Source of the DNA: Halorubrum rubrum
GTDB taxonomy: Archaea; Halobacteriota; Halobacteria; Halobacteriales; Haloferacaceae
NCBI RefSeq assembly: GCF_024494685.1
Contig: NZ_JANHDM010000005.1
Location: forward strand, 124,001-188,000
Direction of reading: 5' to 3'
Length of the DNA stretch: 64,000 nucleotides
Shown here: positions 17,608 through 26,780 of the stretch, piece by piece
Layout of the letters: each line of letters starts with the position of its first letter
Numbering within the stretch: position 1 is the stretch's first letter
The notes under the pieces: generated by a model
What the model saw: the letters and a program-made list of their open reading frames with translations, nothing else
Database searches by the model: none
What the model was told of the DNA's origin: nothing
Made by a program: the position numbers and the translations under genes

Positions 17608-18660
17608 ATGGCAGACGACCTCCGGGCGACGCTCGATCACGTCGGGGACCGGTTCAACCTGGGAGAGTACGAGATCGACGCGTACCTCGCGGTGTTGGAA
17701 CACGGCGAGTTGACCGCGAGCGACATCGCCGACCGGACCGACATCCCGCAGCCGCGGGTGTACGACACGGTGCGAAGCCTCGCGGACCGCGGATTCGTCG
17801 AGCTCCGCGAGTCACGTCCGATGAAGATCGTGGCGGTCGATCCGGACGACGCGTTCGACGAACTTCGTTCGTCGTTCACGGAGATGGTCGACGAGCTCGA
17901 GGCGCGCTACACCGCGCCGACCCGCGAGACGGAGGCGGTGTCGCTCGTGAAGTCCCGCTCGACCATCCTGCGTTACCTCGAGGAGGTGATACGCGGCGCG
18001 GAGTACGAACTCGCCGTCTCGCTCACGCCCGACCTCCTCCGTCGGTTCCGCGAGGAGCTGAAACTGAAGGTCGAAAACGGCATCAGCGTCGAGCTCCTCG
18101 TGACGCCGGCCTCCCGCGCGCCGGACCCCGAGGACTTCGACTACCTCGACGTCGCGACCATCGCTCGCGCACGCAGGGGGATCACCACGCCGGTCCTCGC
18201 GGTCGGCGACGGGGAGTACTCCGTGTACGCGACCCAGGACGCCCTCCGCGACGACCGCGAGCGGTACGGCGTCATCTTCAACCGCTCCGCGCTCGGCTTC
18301 CTCGTCTCCGGCTTCTTCGGGACGGTCCTGTGGACGACCGCGGAGACGCTCGCGGCCGACGGGAAGGCCCGACCCTTCCCGCGCCGATACGCCTCGATCC
18401 GGCGAGCGGTCAAGGACGTCCGGGAGTTCGACGGCGACGACTTCTACGCGACCGTCGAGGGTCGCGACATCGAGACGGGAAGGTCCGTCACGGTACGGGG
18501 CCGGGTCGTCGACGTCGCGTTCGAGGACACGGAGGAGGTCGCCTCGCTCGTGGTCGAGACCGACGACGGCCGCGTCGAGATCGGCGGCCGCGTCGCCGCG
18601 CTGGAGGACGTCGAGGGACAGGTGATCGTCATCGGCCGCGAGGAGCCCCCGGCGATCTGA
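17608..18660 (+). CDS. TrmB-family transcriptional regulator
   Basis: The 350-residue protein has an N-terminal winged HTH (residues about 15-85; [20 protein letters not shown] then [20 protein letters not shown]), typical of TrmB regulators. A linker helix and a roughly 240-residue effector domain of the TrmB C-terminal kind follow, which in studied members binds sugars. In Halobacterium salinarum a TrmB controls gluconeogenesis and glycolysis genes. This is likely an orthologue or close paralogue, but that cannot be settled here. The sugar ABC operon at 427-5338 is a plausible, unproven target. Confidence 0.88.
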   Translation: MADDLRATLDHVGDRFNLGEYEIDAYLAVLEHGELTASDIADRTDIPQPRVYDTVRSLADRGFVELRESRPMKIVAVDPDDAFDELRSSFTEMVDELEARYTAPTRETEAVSLVKSRSTILRYLEEVIRGAEYELAVSLTPDLLRRFREELKLKVENGISVELLVTPASRAPDPEDFDYLDVATIARARRGITTPVLAVGDGEYSVYATQDALRDDRERYGVIFNRSALGFLVSGFFGTVLWTTAETLAADGKARPFPRRYASIRRAVKDVREFDGDDFYATVEGRDIETGRSVTVRGRVVDVAFEDTEEVASLVVETDDGRVEIGGRVAALEDVEGQVIVIGREEPPAI

Positions 18661-18692
18661 TCGGCGACGGTTCCGGATGCGCCGTAGTGGTC

Positions 18693-19733
18693 TCAGATCG
18701 AAAAGAGCCCGACCAGCACCGCCGAGAGCGCCTCGTCCGCGAGGTACACGGCCGCGTACCCCACTAGCGCCGCCGTGATCCCGGCGAGCGCGGAGAACGT
18801 CCCCCCGAACGCCGACGGCGCGGCGGCGGATAGACGGCGACGCGACGCGCTCGGCCGCGGAATCGGGCGGGCGGACCCGGTCGTCAGCGACGCCCCGCCG
18901 CAGACGACGCCGACCGCGAGGATCGAGAACACGAAGTGGTACGACACCTCGAGCGTCGGCGGCACCATGAGGACGGCGGCGACGCCGTAGGCCAGCCCGG
19001 CCGCGGCGCGCGGATCGATCGCGTCCCGCCACGACCGGCCGGTCACGGTCGCGACCGCGACCGCCGCGAGCCAGACGACGGCCAGCTCGAGCGCGAACGC
19101 GCCGAGGAGGTGGACGGTCGGGTCGCCGTGGAGCAGCACGCGACCGTCGAGGACACGGACGTCGAACGGGTACAACAGTCGCGGGGGCTCGCCCGTGACG
19201 AGGTCGCCCCACGGGTGCGAGCACAGCCCGAGGACGGCCGCGGCGGCGACGGCCCGCCCGGAGAGGTCGGTCCGCAGCCGACCGAGCGTCGTGACGACGA
19301 GCCCGCCGACCGCGAACGTCCCGAGGACGACCAGCCCGAGCGTGCCGTTCTGTGCCGACCCGACGCCGACGATCGCGGCTAAGACGCCGACCGCGAGGAG
19401 GGAGCCGGCCGCCCGGACGGCCGGTCGACGGTCCCACGCGACCGCCCAGAGGCCGAACGCGCCCCCGGCGAGCACCGACACGACGAGCGAGTGGGTCACC
19501 GCGCGGTGGACCTCGCGGGTGGCGTCCCAGAGCGTGCTGGGTCGCGTCAGCGACTCCGCGGTGAGGCTCCCGAAGTCGATGGCGATCGCCGCGTACGCCA
19601 TGTCGACGTCGGGGAGCGCGGCGAACGCCCCGGCGACCGCGCCGAGCGCCAGCGCGCGCTCCGCGGGCCAGCCCAGCCGGTCCGCGAGGAGGGCCGCGAG
19701 GGCGAACGCGAGCAGCGCGTGGCCGACGAACAC
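18693..19733 (-). CDS. YdjM/LexA-binding-type membrane-bound hydrolase family protein
   Basis: A membrane protein of about 346 residues with FVGHALLAFALAALLA at the start, GAVAGAFAALPDVDM, HRAVTHSLVV and HPWGDLVTGEPPRLLYPFD. These are the conserved His/Asp motifs of the YdjM family of putative metal-dependent membrane hydrolases. Substrate unknown. The GTG at 19733 was chosen because GCTTATC on the minus strand is 24-30 nt upstream and the family domain begins there; an ATG at 19817 would add 28 non-conserved residues and bring the gene within 40 bp of aroA. Confidence 0.8.
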   Translation of the reverse strand: MFVGHALLAFALAALLADRLGWPAERALALGAVAGAFAALPDVDMAYAAIAIDFGSLTAESLTRPSTLWDATREVHRAVTHSLVVSVLAGGAFGLWAVAWDRRPAVRAAGSLLAVGVLAAIVGVGSAQNGTLGLVVLGTFAVGGLVVTTLGRLRTDLSGRAVAAAAVLGLCSHPWGDLVTGEPPRLLYPFDVRVLDGRVLLHGDPTVHLLGAFALELAVVWLAAVAVATVTGRSWRDAIDPRAAAGLAYGVAAVLMVPPTLEVSYHFVFSILAVGVVCGGASLTTGSARPIPRPSASRRRLSAAAPSAFGGTFSALAGITAALVGYAAVYLADEALSAVLVGLFSI

Positions 19734-19756
19734 GTCGGCGCGTACGACCGCGAGAG

Positions 19757-19831
19757 AGATAAGCGCCTCGCAGGTGCCGTGCGATCGTGCCTCGACTTGG
19801 ACGTGAGCACGTCGCATCCGGTATTCACTTA
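19757..19831. promoter_or_regulatory. Divergent promoter pair between the YdjM-like gene and aroA
   Basis: On the minus strand CTTATC (19757-19763 region) lies about 26 nt before the GTG at 19733. On the plus strand ATTCACTTA (19823-19831) lies about 28 nt before the aroA ATG at 19856. Both geometries fit leaderless transcripts. Confidence 0.45.
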
Positions 19832-19855
19832 CCGACGCGCGCGACATGGGGCGGT

Positions 19856-21193
19856 ATGGACGTTCACGTCACTCGGTCCGCGGTCGGAGGGACGGCGCGC
19901 GCGCCGCCCTCGAAGAGCTACACGCACCGCGCGCTGCTCGCGGCGGGGTACAGCGACGGCGCGACGGTGGCCTCGCCGCTCGTCTCCGCGGACACGCGCG
20001 CGACCGCCCGTGCCGTGATCGCGTTCGGCGGCTCCGTCGATCCGGTCCCCGCGGAGTGGGACGCGGAGACCGACGCGGTCGACGTGGAGGGGTTCGACGG
20101 CCGACCCGCGGTCCCGGACGACGTCATCGACTGCGGGAACTCGGGGACGACGACCCGGCTCGTGACCGGCACCGCCGCGCTCGGCGACGGCGGGACCGTC
20201 CTCACCGGTGACGCCTCGCTCCGGTCGCGTCCGCAGGGGCCGCTGCTCGACGCCCTCACCGACCTCGGCGTCCGCGCCGAGTCGACCCGCGGGAACGGGC
20301 AGGCCCCGCTCGTCGTCTTCGGGCCGCTCTCGGGCGGCGAGGTGGCGATCCCCGGCGACGTCTCCTCGCAGTACGTCACCGCCCTGCTCATGGCCGGCGC
20401 GGTCACCGACGACGGGGTCGAGGTGTCGCTGACGACGGAGCTCAAGTCCGCGCCGTACGTCGACATCACGCTCGAACTCCTCGCCGACTTCGGGGTGACC
20501 GCCGACCCGGTCGGCAGCGAGACCGCCGACGGCGCGGCGGGCTTCGTCGTCCCCGGCGGCCAGACGTACGCCCCCGAGGGCGGCCGGTACGCGGTCCCCG
20601 GCGACTTCTCGTCGATCTCCTATCTCGTCGCCGCGGGCGCGGTCGCGGCCGCTCCCGACGGTGCCGTCCGGATCGAGGGGGCCCGCCCGAGCGCGCAGGG
20701 CGACGCCGCCATCGTCGACGTCGCGGACCGGATGGGCGCGTCGATCGAGTGGGACCGAGAGGCTGGCGTGATCACGGTCGAGCGGTCCGCGCTCTCGGGC
20801 GTCGAGGTCGACGTCGGCGACACGCCGGACCTGCTCCCGACGATCGCGGCGCTCGGCGCGGTCGCCGACGGCGACACGCGGATCACCAACTGCGAGCACG
20901 TCCGCTACAAGGAGACCGACCGGGTGGCCGCGATGGCCGAGGAGCTGGAGCGGCTCGGCGCGGCGACGACCGAGGAGCCCGACGTGCTCACGGTCCACGG
21001 CTCCGAGAGCGACCTCCGCGGCGCGACCGTCGACGGTCGGGCGGACCACCGGATCGTGATGGCGCTCGCGGTCGCCGCGCTCGCGGCGGAGGGCACGACG
21101 ACGATCCGCGGCGGCGAACACGTCGACGTCTCGTTCCCGACGTTCTTCGAGACGATGGCCGACCTCGGCGCGACGGTCGACCGCGGGGCGTGA
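19856..21193 (+). CDS. aroA: 3-phosphoshikimate 1-carboxyvinyltransferase (EPSP synthase)
   Basis: 445 residues, the usual size. It joins shikimate-3-phosphate and phosphoenolpyruvate in the shikimate pathway to aromatic amino acids. Visible motifs are [19 protein letters not shown] (substrate-binding Lys/Ser), [39 protein letters not shown] and the C-terminal [16 protein letters not shown] with [12 protein letters not shown]. The ATG at 19856 places the first motif at residue 18. The gene stands alone, with no other aro gene near. Confidence 0.97.
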   Translation: MDVHVTRSAVGGTARAPPSKSYTHRALLAAGYSDGATVASPLVSADTRATARAVIAFGGSVDPVPAEWDAETDAVDVEGFDGRPAVPDDVIDCGNSGTTTRLVTGTAALGDGGTVLTGDASLRSRPQGPLLDALTDLGVRAESTRGNGQAPLVVFGPLSGGEVAIPGDVSSQYVTALLMAGAVTDDGVEVSLTTELKSAPYVDITLELLADFGVTADPVGSETADGAAGFVVPGGQTYAPEGGRYAVPGDFSSISYLVAAGAVAAAPDGAVRIEGARPSAQGDAAIVDVADRMGASIEWDREAGVITVERSALSGVEVDVGDTPDLLPTIAALGAVADGDTRITNCEHVRYKETDRVAAMAEELERLGAATTEEPDVLTVHGSESDLRGATVDGRADHRIVMALAVAALAAEGTTTIRGGEHVDVSFPTFFETMADLGATVDRGA

Positions 21194-21396
21194 ACGCGGT
21201 CAAACGGGTCTCGGAGGGGTCGTCGAGGTCGCCGGACGGTCGGAGCCGCCCTCGGGCGACGAGCCGATGACGACCACACCGGCGTGACGGTGCCGTCCCC
21301 GTTCCACGTCGCGCGTGATACGCGCGGGGCAACGGTCCGTGCGATCGAGGGGGAACCGAACGGTTCGGAGCCCCGGAACGGTCCCGAAAACGGGCC

Positions 21397-22302
21397 CTAG
21401 ATCACGCGCTTGCCGAACGCGCTGGCGGCCAGCTCCGTCGCGAGCTCCGCCGTCTCGTTGTGCTGGTCGAGCGTCGGGTTCACCTCGACGAGCTCCATCG
21501 ACCGGAGGCAGCCCGCGTCGTCGACGATCTCCATCGCGCTGTGGGCCTCCCGGTAGGTGACCCCGCCGCGGACCGGGGTCCCCACGCCCGGCGCCTCCTT
21601 GGGATCGAGCCAGTCGAGGTCGAGGCTGACGTGGACGCCGTCGACGCCGGCCGAGGCGGCCGCGAGGGCGTCCTCCGTCACGTCCGTGATCCCCCGCTCG
21701 TCGATGTCGGACATCGTGTAGGCGGAGAACCCGTGCTCGCGCAACAGCTCCACTTCCGGGTCGTCGACCGATCGGAGCCCGACGAGCGCGACGTTCTCCG
21801 GCTCGAGCCCCGTCGCGTTCGCCCACTCGGTGTCCGCGAACTCGCCGATCCCGAGCGCCGCGGCGAGGGGCATCCCGTGGACGTTACCTGAGGGCGTCGT
21901 CGACGGGGTGTTGAGGTCGGCGTGGGCGTCGAACCACACCGCGCCGACGTCGGTGTCGCGGGCGGTCCCCACGAGCGAGCCGATCGCGATCGAGTGGTCG
22001 CCGCCGAGCGCCAGCGGGACCGCCCCGTCGGCGAGCGTCCCGTCGACCTCGTCGGCGAGCCGACGACAGACGTCGGCGACCTCGTGGAGGAACTTCGCGT
22101 CGCCCGCCTTCGGGGCGTCGGTGTCCGGATCCCGTTCCTCGGCGCGCGGGACCGGGAGGTCACCCGCGTCGACGACCTCGGCGCCCGCGCACGACAGCTG
22201 GTCTGCGAGTCCGCCGTAGCGGATCGCCGACGGGCCCATGTCGACCCCGCGTCGGTTGGCTCCGTAGTCGGTCGGTGCGCCGATGATTCTGACTCTCGTC
22301 AT
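21397..22302 (-). CDS. rocF: Arginase (ureohydrolase family)
   Basis: 301 residues. Dimanganese-site motifs of ureohydrolases are all present: GGDHSIAIG, WFDAHADLNTP and SLDLDWLDPKEAPGVGTPV. NVHGMPLAAALG and the C-terminal MELVEVNPTLDQHNETAELA favour arginase over agmatinase. It would hydrolyse arginine to ornithine and urea. No urease or ornithine aminotransferase gene lies in the window. Formimidoylglutamase is the main alternative. A TTTCAAG element about 28 nt upstream of the ATG suggests a leaderless transcript. Confidence 0.9.
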   Translation of the reverse strand: MTRVRIIGAPTDYGANRRGVDMGPSAIRYGGLADQLSCAGAEVVDAGDLPVPRAEERDPDTDAPKAGDAKFLHEVADVCRRLADEVDGTLADGAVPLALGGDHSIAIGSLVGTARDTDVGAVWFDAHADLNTPSTTPSGNVHGMPLAAALGIGEFADTEWANATGLEPENVALVGLRSVDDPEVELLREHGFSAYTMSDIDERGITDVTEDALAAASAGVDGVHVSLDLDWLDPKEAPGVGTPVRGGVTYREAHSAMEIVDDAGCLRSMELVEVNPTLDQHNETAELATELAASAFGKRVI

Positions 22303-22457
22303 ATCGGTAGGGAGACCCCCCGCCGCTTGAAAGGAGTGGGTTCACGGAGAATCAAAGCCGTGGAGAACCGGCTCCGCGACCGGTCGGATTCGCCACCGTC
22401 GGATCCGCGGGAGGCCGGATCCGCCACGGTTTCCTCGTCGCCGCCGAACGAACGCGC

Positions 22458-22769
22458 ATGGCCGGGGACGATGCGGACGGGAACGCTGTAGACGGGACCG
22501 ACGCGAAGGGGAACGCCGTAGACGGGACCGACGCGAAGGGGACCGACGCGACCGGGAGCGACCGCGAGCCGGGACCGGTCGGTCCGGAGGAGATCGGCCC
22601 GGCCGGGGCGGTGATCACCGTCGCGTTCACGGGGTCGGTGATCGCGTTCGCCGGATTCGGGCTGTGGGTCCTCCTCGGCGAGGTCGGGGTAGTTCTCGCC
22701 GCGATCGGGCTCCTCGTCGTGTTCGCGAGCCCCGCGGCGTACCTCCGATACCGCCGGCTCTACGGGTGA
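22458..22769 (+). CDS. Small two-helix membrane protein with repeated N-terminus
   Basis: A 103-residue protein. Residues about 8-30 are a duplicated decapeptide GNAVDGTDAK (a 30-bp DNA repeat), then an acidic linker, and two hydrophobic helices (about 48-70 and 74-92) ending in basic YRRLYG. I do not recognise the family. The small HTH regulator gene begins 96 bp downstream in the same direction; whether they are linked is unclear because the regulator has its own TATA-like elements. Confidence 0.65.
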   Translation: MAGDDADGNAVDGTDAKGNAVDGTDAKGTDATGSDREPGPVGPEEIGPAGAVITVAFTGSVIAFAGFGLWVLLGEVGVVLAAIGLLVVFASPAAYLRYRRLYG

Positions 22770-22811
22770 ACGCCGGCGGGGGGCGAACGGGTCGGTCCGC
22801 CACGGTCGATC

Positions 22812-22843
22812 AATTTATAAGTGACTTCCATCGCCTTTATGCG
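22812..22843 (+). promoter_or_regulatory. Two TATA-like elements before the HTH regulator gene
   Basis: AATTTATAAG (22812-22821) and CTTTATGCG (22835-22843) precede the ATG at 22866 by about 50 and 27 nt. The nearer one would give a leaderless RNA, the farther one a roughly 25-nt leader. Confidence 0.5.
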
Positions 22844-22865
22844 GGGTCGCCATCTACTCGAACCC

Positions 22866-23399
22866 ATGTCATCGATCGAACTCACGTCGAGCCAGAAGAG
22901 CATCCTCTCGGCGCTCATCAACCTCTACGGGGAGGAGGAGGACGCCGTCAAGGGCGAAGCGATCGCGGAGGAGGTCGACCGCAATCCGGGGACCATCCGG
23001 AACCAGATGCAGAGCCTGAAGGCGCTCCAGCTCGTCGAGGGCGTCCCCGGCCCGAAGGGCGGCTACAAACCCACGTCGAACGCCTACGAGGCGCTCGACA
23101 TCCAGCGGATGGACGAGCCCGCACACGTCCCGATCAAACACGAGGGCGAGACCGTCGCGGGCGTGAACGTCGACGGGATCGACCTCTCGAGCGTCCACCA
23201 CCCCGAACTCTGTCGGGCGGAGATCCACGTCCAAGGGTCGGTACGCGACTTCCACGAGGGAGACTCGGTGACCGTCGGCCCCACGCCGCTCTCGAAGCTG
23301 CTCATCGAGGGCACCGTCGACGGCAAGGACGACACCGCGAACGTGCTCATCCTCCGCATCGACGACATGCACGCGCCCGCCGGCGACGCCGCACACTGA
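22866..23399 (+). CDS. Winged-HTH regulator with C-terminal ligand-like domain
   Basis: The 177-residue protein has an N-terminal winged helix (TSSQKSILSALINLYGEEE, AEEVDRNPGTIRNQMQSLKA, then a wing GVPGPKGGYKPT). A roughly 90-residue beta-rich domain follows with VHHPELCRAEIHVQGSV and VGPTPLSKLLIEGTV. Haloarchaeal homologues are often called Rrf2-family regulators, but no Fe-S cysteine cluster is present, so redox sensing by that route is unlikely. The start is the ATG at 22866, right before the conserved helix. Confidence 0.82.
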   Translation: MSSIELTSSQKSILSALINLYGEEEDAVKGEAIAEEVDRNPGTIRNQMQSLKALQLVEGVPGPKGGYKPTSNAYEALDIQRMDEPAHVPIKHEGETVAGVNVDGIDLSSVHHPELCRAEIHVQGSVRDFHEGDSVTVGPTPLSKLLIEGTVDGKDDTANVLILRIDDMHAPAGDAAH

Positions 23400-23639
23400 C
23401 GCAGCGAGCGGAGCCACCGCGGAGCGCGACCGACACGGGTAGTCGTGGACTCGTTTCCGTACCCGCGATCCGAGAGCGACGCGGCTCGGCGTAGCGGAAG
23501 GGTTATGGGTCCGGTTCCGTCGAGATATGCTTTTCAGACAGGGTAAGGAGTGAATTTTACTGGTCGCTGAAGAGTGCTTGTAGAACGGGTGTTTCGGGGG
23601 AGCGTTGGATGGATAGGAGGGGATCGTTGCTGGGGCGGT

Positions 23640-24010
23640 GATGACCACCAAAGCCCCAGTCGCGAGGACTCGTGCGACTCGCTGTGCGCTTCGGTCGCTC
23701 GCGGTGCTCGCTCCCTCAGTGCGTGCTTCGTCGGACTTCGCCCTCGCGACTGCCCCTTTGAGTCCCACCCACACAGTCCCGCACCTCACGCCTCCCCAGC
23801 CTCGCTGCTCGCGGCTCGCGGCTTCGCCGCTCGCGTATCGAGGGACTCACTCCGTTCGTCCCTCGCACCGCTCGCAGCGTCCCTCGCGGTCGGGTTCGCG
23901 GGCCTTCGGCCCGCTCACCGGCGCAGCGAGGCGCTCCGCGCCTCTGGCAGCCGGCGGCTCCGCCGCCGGCGACGCCGCCGCGATCGCTCGTTGCTTCGCC
24001 TGTAGTGAGC
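23640..24010 (+). repeat. Dispersed GC-rich repeat element, copy A
   Basis: The core at 23742-23812 holds CTGCCCCTTTGAGTCCC and GCACCTCACGCCTCCCCAGC. Both cores, in the same order and spacing to within about 10 bp, occur in reverse complement at the right edge of the window. The remainder is rich in CTCGC/GCGAG and perfect short palindromes such as GCCGGCGGCTCCGCCGCCGGC-like hairpins at 23951-23972. No terminal repeats or transposase were found. Confidence 0.75.
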
Positions 24011-24064
24011 ATCCGCGAGCGAAGCGAGCGGTTCACCGACGGAGCCGTCGGAGACGGCGGAGTC

Positions 24065-24147
24065 GGCTTTTTCCCTCCAGGTTTTTCGAGGAGTGGTTCC
24101 CGAAGCGAACGCAGTGAGCGAGGGAACCCGACGAGAAAAAGGTGGTC
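24065..24147 (-). terminator. Terminator of the NDH-2 gene
   Basis: Reading on the minus strand right after the NDH-2 stop there is CTTTTTCTCG. A stem follows, made of GGTTCCC and GGGAACC arms (24094-24128), and then two more T/A runs. The inner GCGAACGCAGTGAGCGA also pairs partly. Confidence 0.55.
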
Positions 24148-25329
24148 TTACATGTCGCCGAACGCGCTCACGCCGCGTCCGGTCGAGGAGACCTTCGCGA
24201 TCCACCGCGAGGCGATGGCCTTCTTCAACAGCTTCGCGGGGGTGCCGCCGAACGTCTTGATCGGCATGCCGACCACGTCGTGGGCGACCGCCTCCTCGCC
24301 GACGGAGATCACGGTCCCCTTGTCCTCGTGTTGCCACGACTGGAGCGGCGCGCCGCGGGCGGCCCGTGCGAGGTTCTCGCCGGCGACCGCCGCGGCCTGC
24401 CAGGCGGCCTGGGCCGTCGGCGGCGCCACGTCGTCGCCGCCCTGGTCGATCAGGGCGGTGTCGCCGATGGCGAAGACGCGGTCGTCGCTCGTGGTGAAGT
24501 CGGACTCCGCGAACACCCGGTTCGAGCGGTCGTCCTTCTCGATCTCGACCGCGTCGAGTTCCTCCTGGCCGGTGATGCCCCCGGTCCAGATCAACACGTC
24601 GTAGCCCAGCTCCTCCGGCTCCTCGTCGTCGCCGCCGCCGAGGTACACCGCGTCCTCGTCGGCCTTCGAGATGAAGTCGCCGGTGAGTATCTCCACGCCC
24701 GCGTCCTCGAGCCGCTGGCGGAGCGCCCCCTGGATCTGCGGGTCGTTGCCGGGGAACACCTCGTCCAACCCCTCGACGAGCGTGATGTCTATCGGGGCGC
24801 GGTGTTTGTCGCGGTACTCCGCGATCTCGCCGGCGGTCTGGATCCCCGAGAGGCCCGCGCCGCCGACGACGACGGTGGCGGGCTCGGAGCGGGTCGCGTT
24901 GCCGGCCGCCTCGCGGACGTCCTCGTGGATCGCGCGGGCGTCCTCGAGACTCTTGAGCTGGTGGGCGTGCTCCTTCAGGCCGTCGATGCCGAAGAAGGCG
25001 GTGGTGGAGCCGATCGCCAGAAGCAGGTAGTCGTACTCGATCGTCTCCTCGCCGTCGGTCTCGACGGTCCGCTCGTCGGTGTCGACGTCGACGACGCGAC
25101 CCTGAACGAACTGGCTTTCGTCGGACATGATCTCGCCGACGGGGATGGTGATGCTGTCCTCGACGGCGGGGTTCCGGATCGCGCGGTGGACCTCGTGGAG
25201 GACGAGGTGGTAGTCGTGTTCGGAGATCCAGGTGAGCTCCGCTTCGCCCGCGCCGACCTCGTCTTCGAACGCCTTCACCGCCCCGGAACCGGCGTAGCCG
25301 GAGCCGACGACGACGACCTGAGTAGTCAT
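24148..25329 (-). CDS. Type II NADH dehydrogenase / FAD-dependent pyridine nucleotide oxidoreductase
   Basis: The 393-residue flavoprotein has an N-terminal FAD Rossmann motif VVVVGSGYAGSGAVKAF, a central NAD(P) Rossmann motif ATVVVGGAGLSGIQTAGE, and the family FAD-binding stretch DDRVFAIGDTALI followed by PPTAQAAWQ. This is NDH-2 architecture: non-proton-pumping electron transfer from NADH to quinone (menaquinone in haloarchaea). Membrane association would be through the C-terminal basic helix AKLLKKAIASRWIAKV. The sulfide:quinone reductase family is similar but its catalytic cysteines are absent. Confidence 0.88.
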   Translation of the reverse strand: MTTQVVVVGSGYAGSGAVKAFEDEVGAGEAELTWISEHDYHLVLHEVHRAIRNPAVEDSITIPVGEIMSDESQFVQGRVVDVDTDERTVETDGEETIEYDYLLLAIGSTTAFFGIDGLKEHAHQLKSLEDARAIHEDVREAAGNATRSEPATVVVGGAGLSGIQTAGEIAEYRDKHRAPIDITLVEGLDEVFPGNDPQIQGALRQRLEDAGVEILTGDFISKADEDAVYLGGGDDEEPEELGYDVLIWTGGITGQEELDAVEIEKDDRSNRVFAESDFTTSDDRVFAIGDTALIDQGGDDVAPPTAQAAWQAAAVAGENLARAARGAPLQSWQHEDKGTVISVGEEAVAHDVVGMPIKTFGGTPAKLLKKAIASRWIAKVSSTGRGVSAFGDM

Positions 25330-25417
25330 GGATATCGATCCGCGGTCCGCGGGTAAAGACGCTTTGGAACCGCTCTCGCGGGGCGACCACGTGATCGCGA
25401 CCGCCCCAGCCGCCCGC

Positions 25418-26260
25418 TCAGATCGACAGCCCGGCGTGCCAGCGGTCGGCGCCGGCCTCGCGTTTCACCTCGTCCATGCGCGCGAGCAGCTTCACGGCGA
25501 GGCTCGCGGTCTCCGCCGCTCGCGACTCTCCCTCGGTCCGGAACTCGCCGGTGACGCGGTTGGCGTACACCGAACAGACCGCGCCCGCTCGGAGGCCGTA
25601 CACGTTCGCGATCGTCAGTATCGCCGACGCCTCCATCTCGATGTTCTTCACGTTCGCGTCCCGGAGCGCCGCGACCAGCTCGTCGGAGCCGGCCGCCTCG
25701 AACCCCTCGAATCCCGGCCGACCCTGTCCGGCGTAGAAGGAGTCGGCGCTCATCGTGATCCCGGCGTGGTAGTCGTAGCCGAGCCGCTCGGCGGCCGCGA
25801 CGAGCGCGGAGACGACCTCGCCGTCGGCGGTCGCCGGGTAGTCCTCGCGGACGTACTCGTCGCTCGTTCCCTCCTGGCGGACCGCGCCGGTCGTGATCAC
25901 CAGGTCGCCGACGTCCATGCCCGGCTGGATCGCGCCGCAGGAGCCGACCCGGACGAACGTGTCGACGCCGACGCGCGCGAGTTCCTCGACGGCGATGGCG
26001 GCCGACGGCGAGCCGATCCCGGTGGAAGTGACCGAGATCGGCACGCCCTCGTAGCGTCCGGTCGCGGTGCGGTACTCGCGGTGGGCGGCGACCGCCTCGT
26101 GGTCGTCCCACAGGGCGGTGATCTTGTCGACCCGCTCCGGGTTGCCGGGGAGGAGGACGGCGTCGGCGACGTCGCCCTCGCCGACCTCAAGGTGGTACTG
26201 GACCTCGTCGTTCGGGTCCTCGCTGTCGCCGGCGGCCGGCGCGTCGTACTCGTCGGTCAT
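25418..26260 (-). CDS. Nucleoside phosphorylase, uridine phosphorylase type
   Basis: 280 residues, PNP/UDP superfamily. Phosphate-binding GNPERVDKI and RVGSCGAIQPGMDVGDLVI are present, as is the nucleoside/ribose site NIEMEASAILTIANVYGLRAG with the conserved Met-Glu. It would split a nucleoside with phosphate into base and ribose-1-phosphate. The cytidine deaminase gene 61 bp upstream on the same strand makes uridine the most likely substrate, since cytidine would be deaminated to uridine then phosphorolysed. A 30-residue acidic N-terminus is non-conserved. Confidence 0.9.
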   Translation of the reverse strand: MTDEYDAPAAGDSEDPNDEVQYHLEVGEGDVADAVLLPGNPERVDKITALWDDHEAVAAHREYRTATGRYEGVPISVTSTGIGSPSAAIAVEELARVGVDTFVRVGSCGAIQPGMDVGDLVITTGAVRQEGTSDEYVREDYPATADGEVVSALVAAAERLGYDYHAGITMSADSFYAGQGRPGFEGFEAAGSDELVAALRDANVKNIEMEASAILTIANVYGLRAGAVCSVYANRVTGEFRTEGESRAAETASLAVKLLARMDEVKREAGADRWHAGLSI

Positions 26261-26321
26261 GTCCCCGACTTTCGGCGAGGCGTTTAAAAGGAGTTCCGGC
26301 TCGAGAGGACCGGTCCTCGTC

Positions 26322-26723
26322 TCAGAGGGCCCGTGCGTCGTCGAGCGTCCCCTGGTTTATCGTGTTCGGGAGCAGCTCGCCGAGGGTGTACGCGCTCGTC
26401 TCGCCGTCCCCCTCGTCACAGACCACGGTGAGGTCGTCGTCCGCGAACTCGGCGAGGCTCTGGCGGCACATCCCGCAGGGCGTGACGCCGTCGCGGACGC
26501 CGGAGGAGACGGCGAGGCGGTCGAACTCTCGGTGGCCGTTCTTCACCGCCTCGGCGAGCGCGACCTCCTCGGCGTGGAGGCTGTTGGAGTAGTTGGCGTT
26601 CTCGATGTTACAGCCGGTGTAGACGGTGCCGTCGGCGGTTCGGAGCGCCGCGCCGACGCGGTACTCGGAGTACGGGACGTGAGCGTCGGCGAGGGCGTCG
26701 CGCGCGGCCTCGATCAGGTCCAT
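26322..26723 (-). CDS. cdd: Cytidine deaminase
   Basis: 133 residues, the size of tetrameric cytidine deaminases. Zinc-site motifs are clear: CNIENANYSNSLHAEEVALA (His-Ala-Glu) and TPCGMCRQSL (Pro-Cys-x-x-Cys). It converts cytidine and deoxycytidine to the uridine forms. It lies on the same strand as the nucleoside phosphorylase gene, so the two form a pyrimidine salvage/catabolic pair. A 57-bp gap separates it from the GNAT gene upstream. Confidence 0.96.
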   Translation of the reverse strand: MDLIEAARDALADAHVPYSEYRVGAALRTADGTVYTGCNIENANYSNSLHAEEVALAEAVKNGHREFDRLAVSSGVRDGVTPCGMCRQSLAEFADDDLTVVCDEGDGETSAYTLGELLPNTINQGTLDDARAL

Positions 26724-26780
26724 GTCCGACCCTCGGCCGGCGACCCGATAAGCGGTCGGGTCGACGGCGGAGCGGCGACG

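Larger units (their letters stand above)
23400..24147. other. Gene-free stretch with a dispersed repeat and the NDH-2 terminator
   Basis: No supportable gene in 748 bp. About 23640-24010 is a GC-rich mosaic of short direct and inverted motifs (TCGCTCGCGG, CTTCGGCCCG, GGCGGCTCCGCCGCC), part of which recurs inverted at 63845-64000. The right end has a hairpin and T-runs reading as a terminator for the minus-strand NDH-2 gene. The predicted short ORFs here have the composition of repeats, not proteins. Confidence 0.7.

Noticed and set aside
22458-22565. The 30-bp repeat in the small membrane protein as a separate mobile element
   Set aside because: It is an in-frame duplicated decapeptide within a short gene, best explained by slippage.
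22869-23789. A minus-strand frame across the HTH gene and the repeat region
   Set aside because: Shadow of the HTH gene plus repeat-derived sequence; no start or motif support.
23569-24117. Short plus-strand frames in the repeat region
   Set aside because: Arg/Ser/Ala-rich translations that follow the repeat sequence, not a protein pattern.
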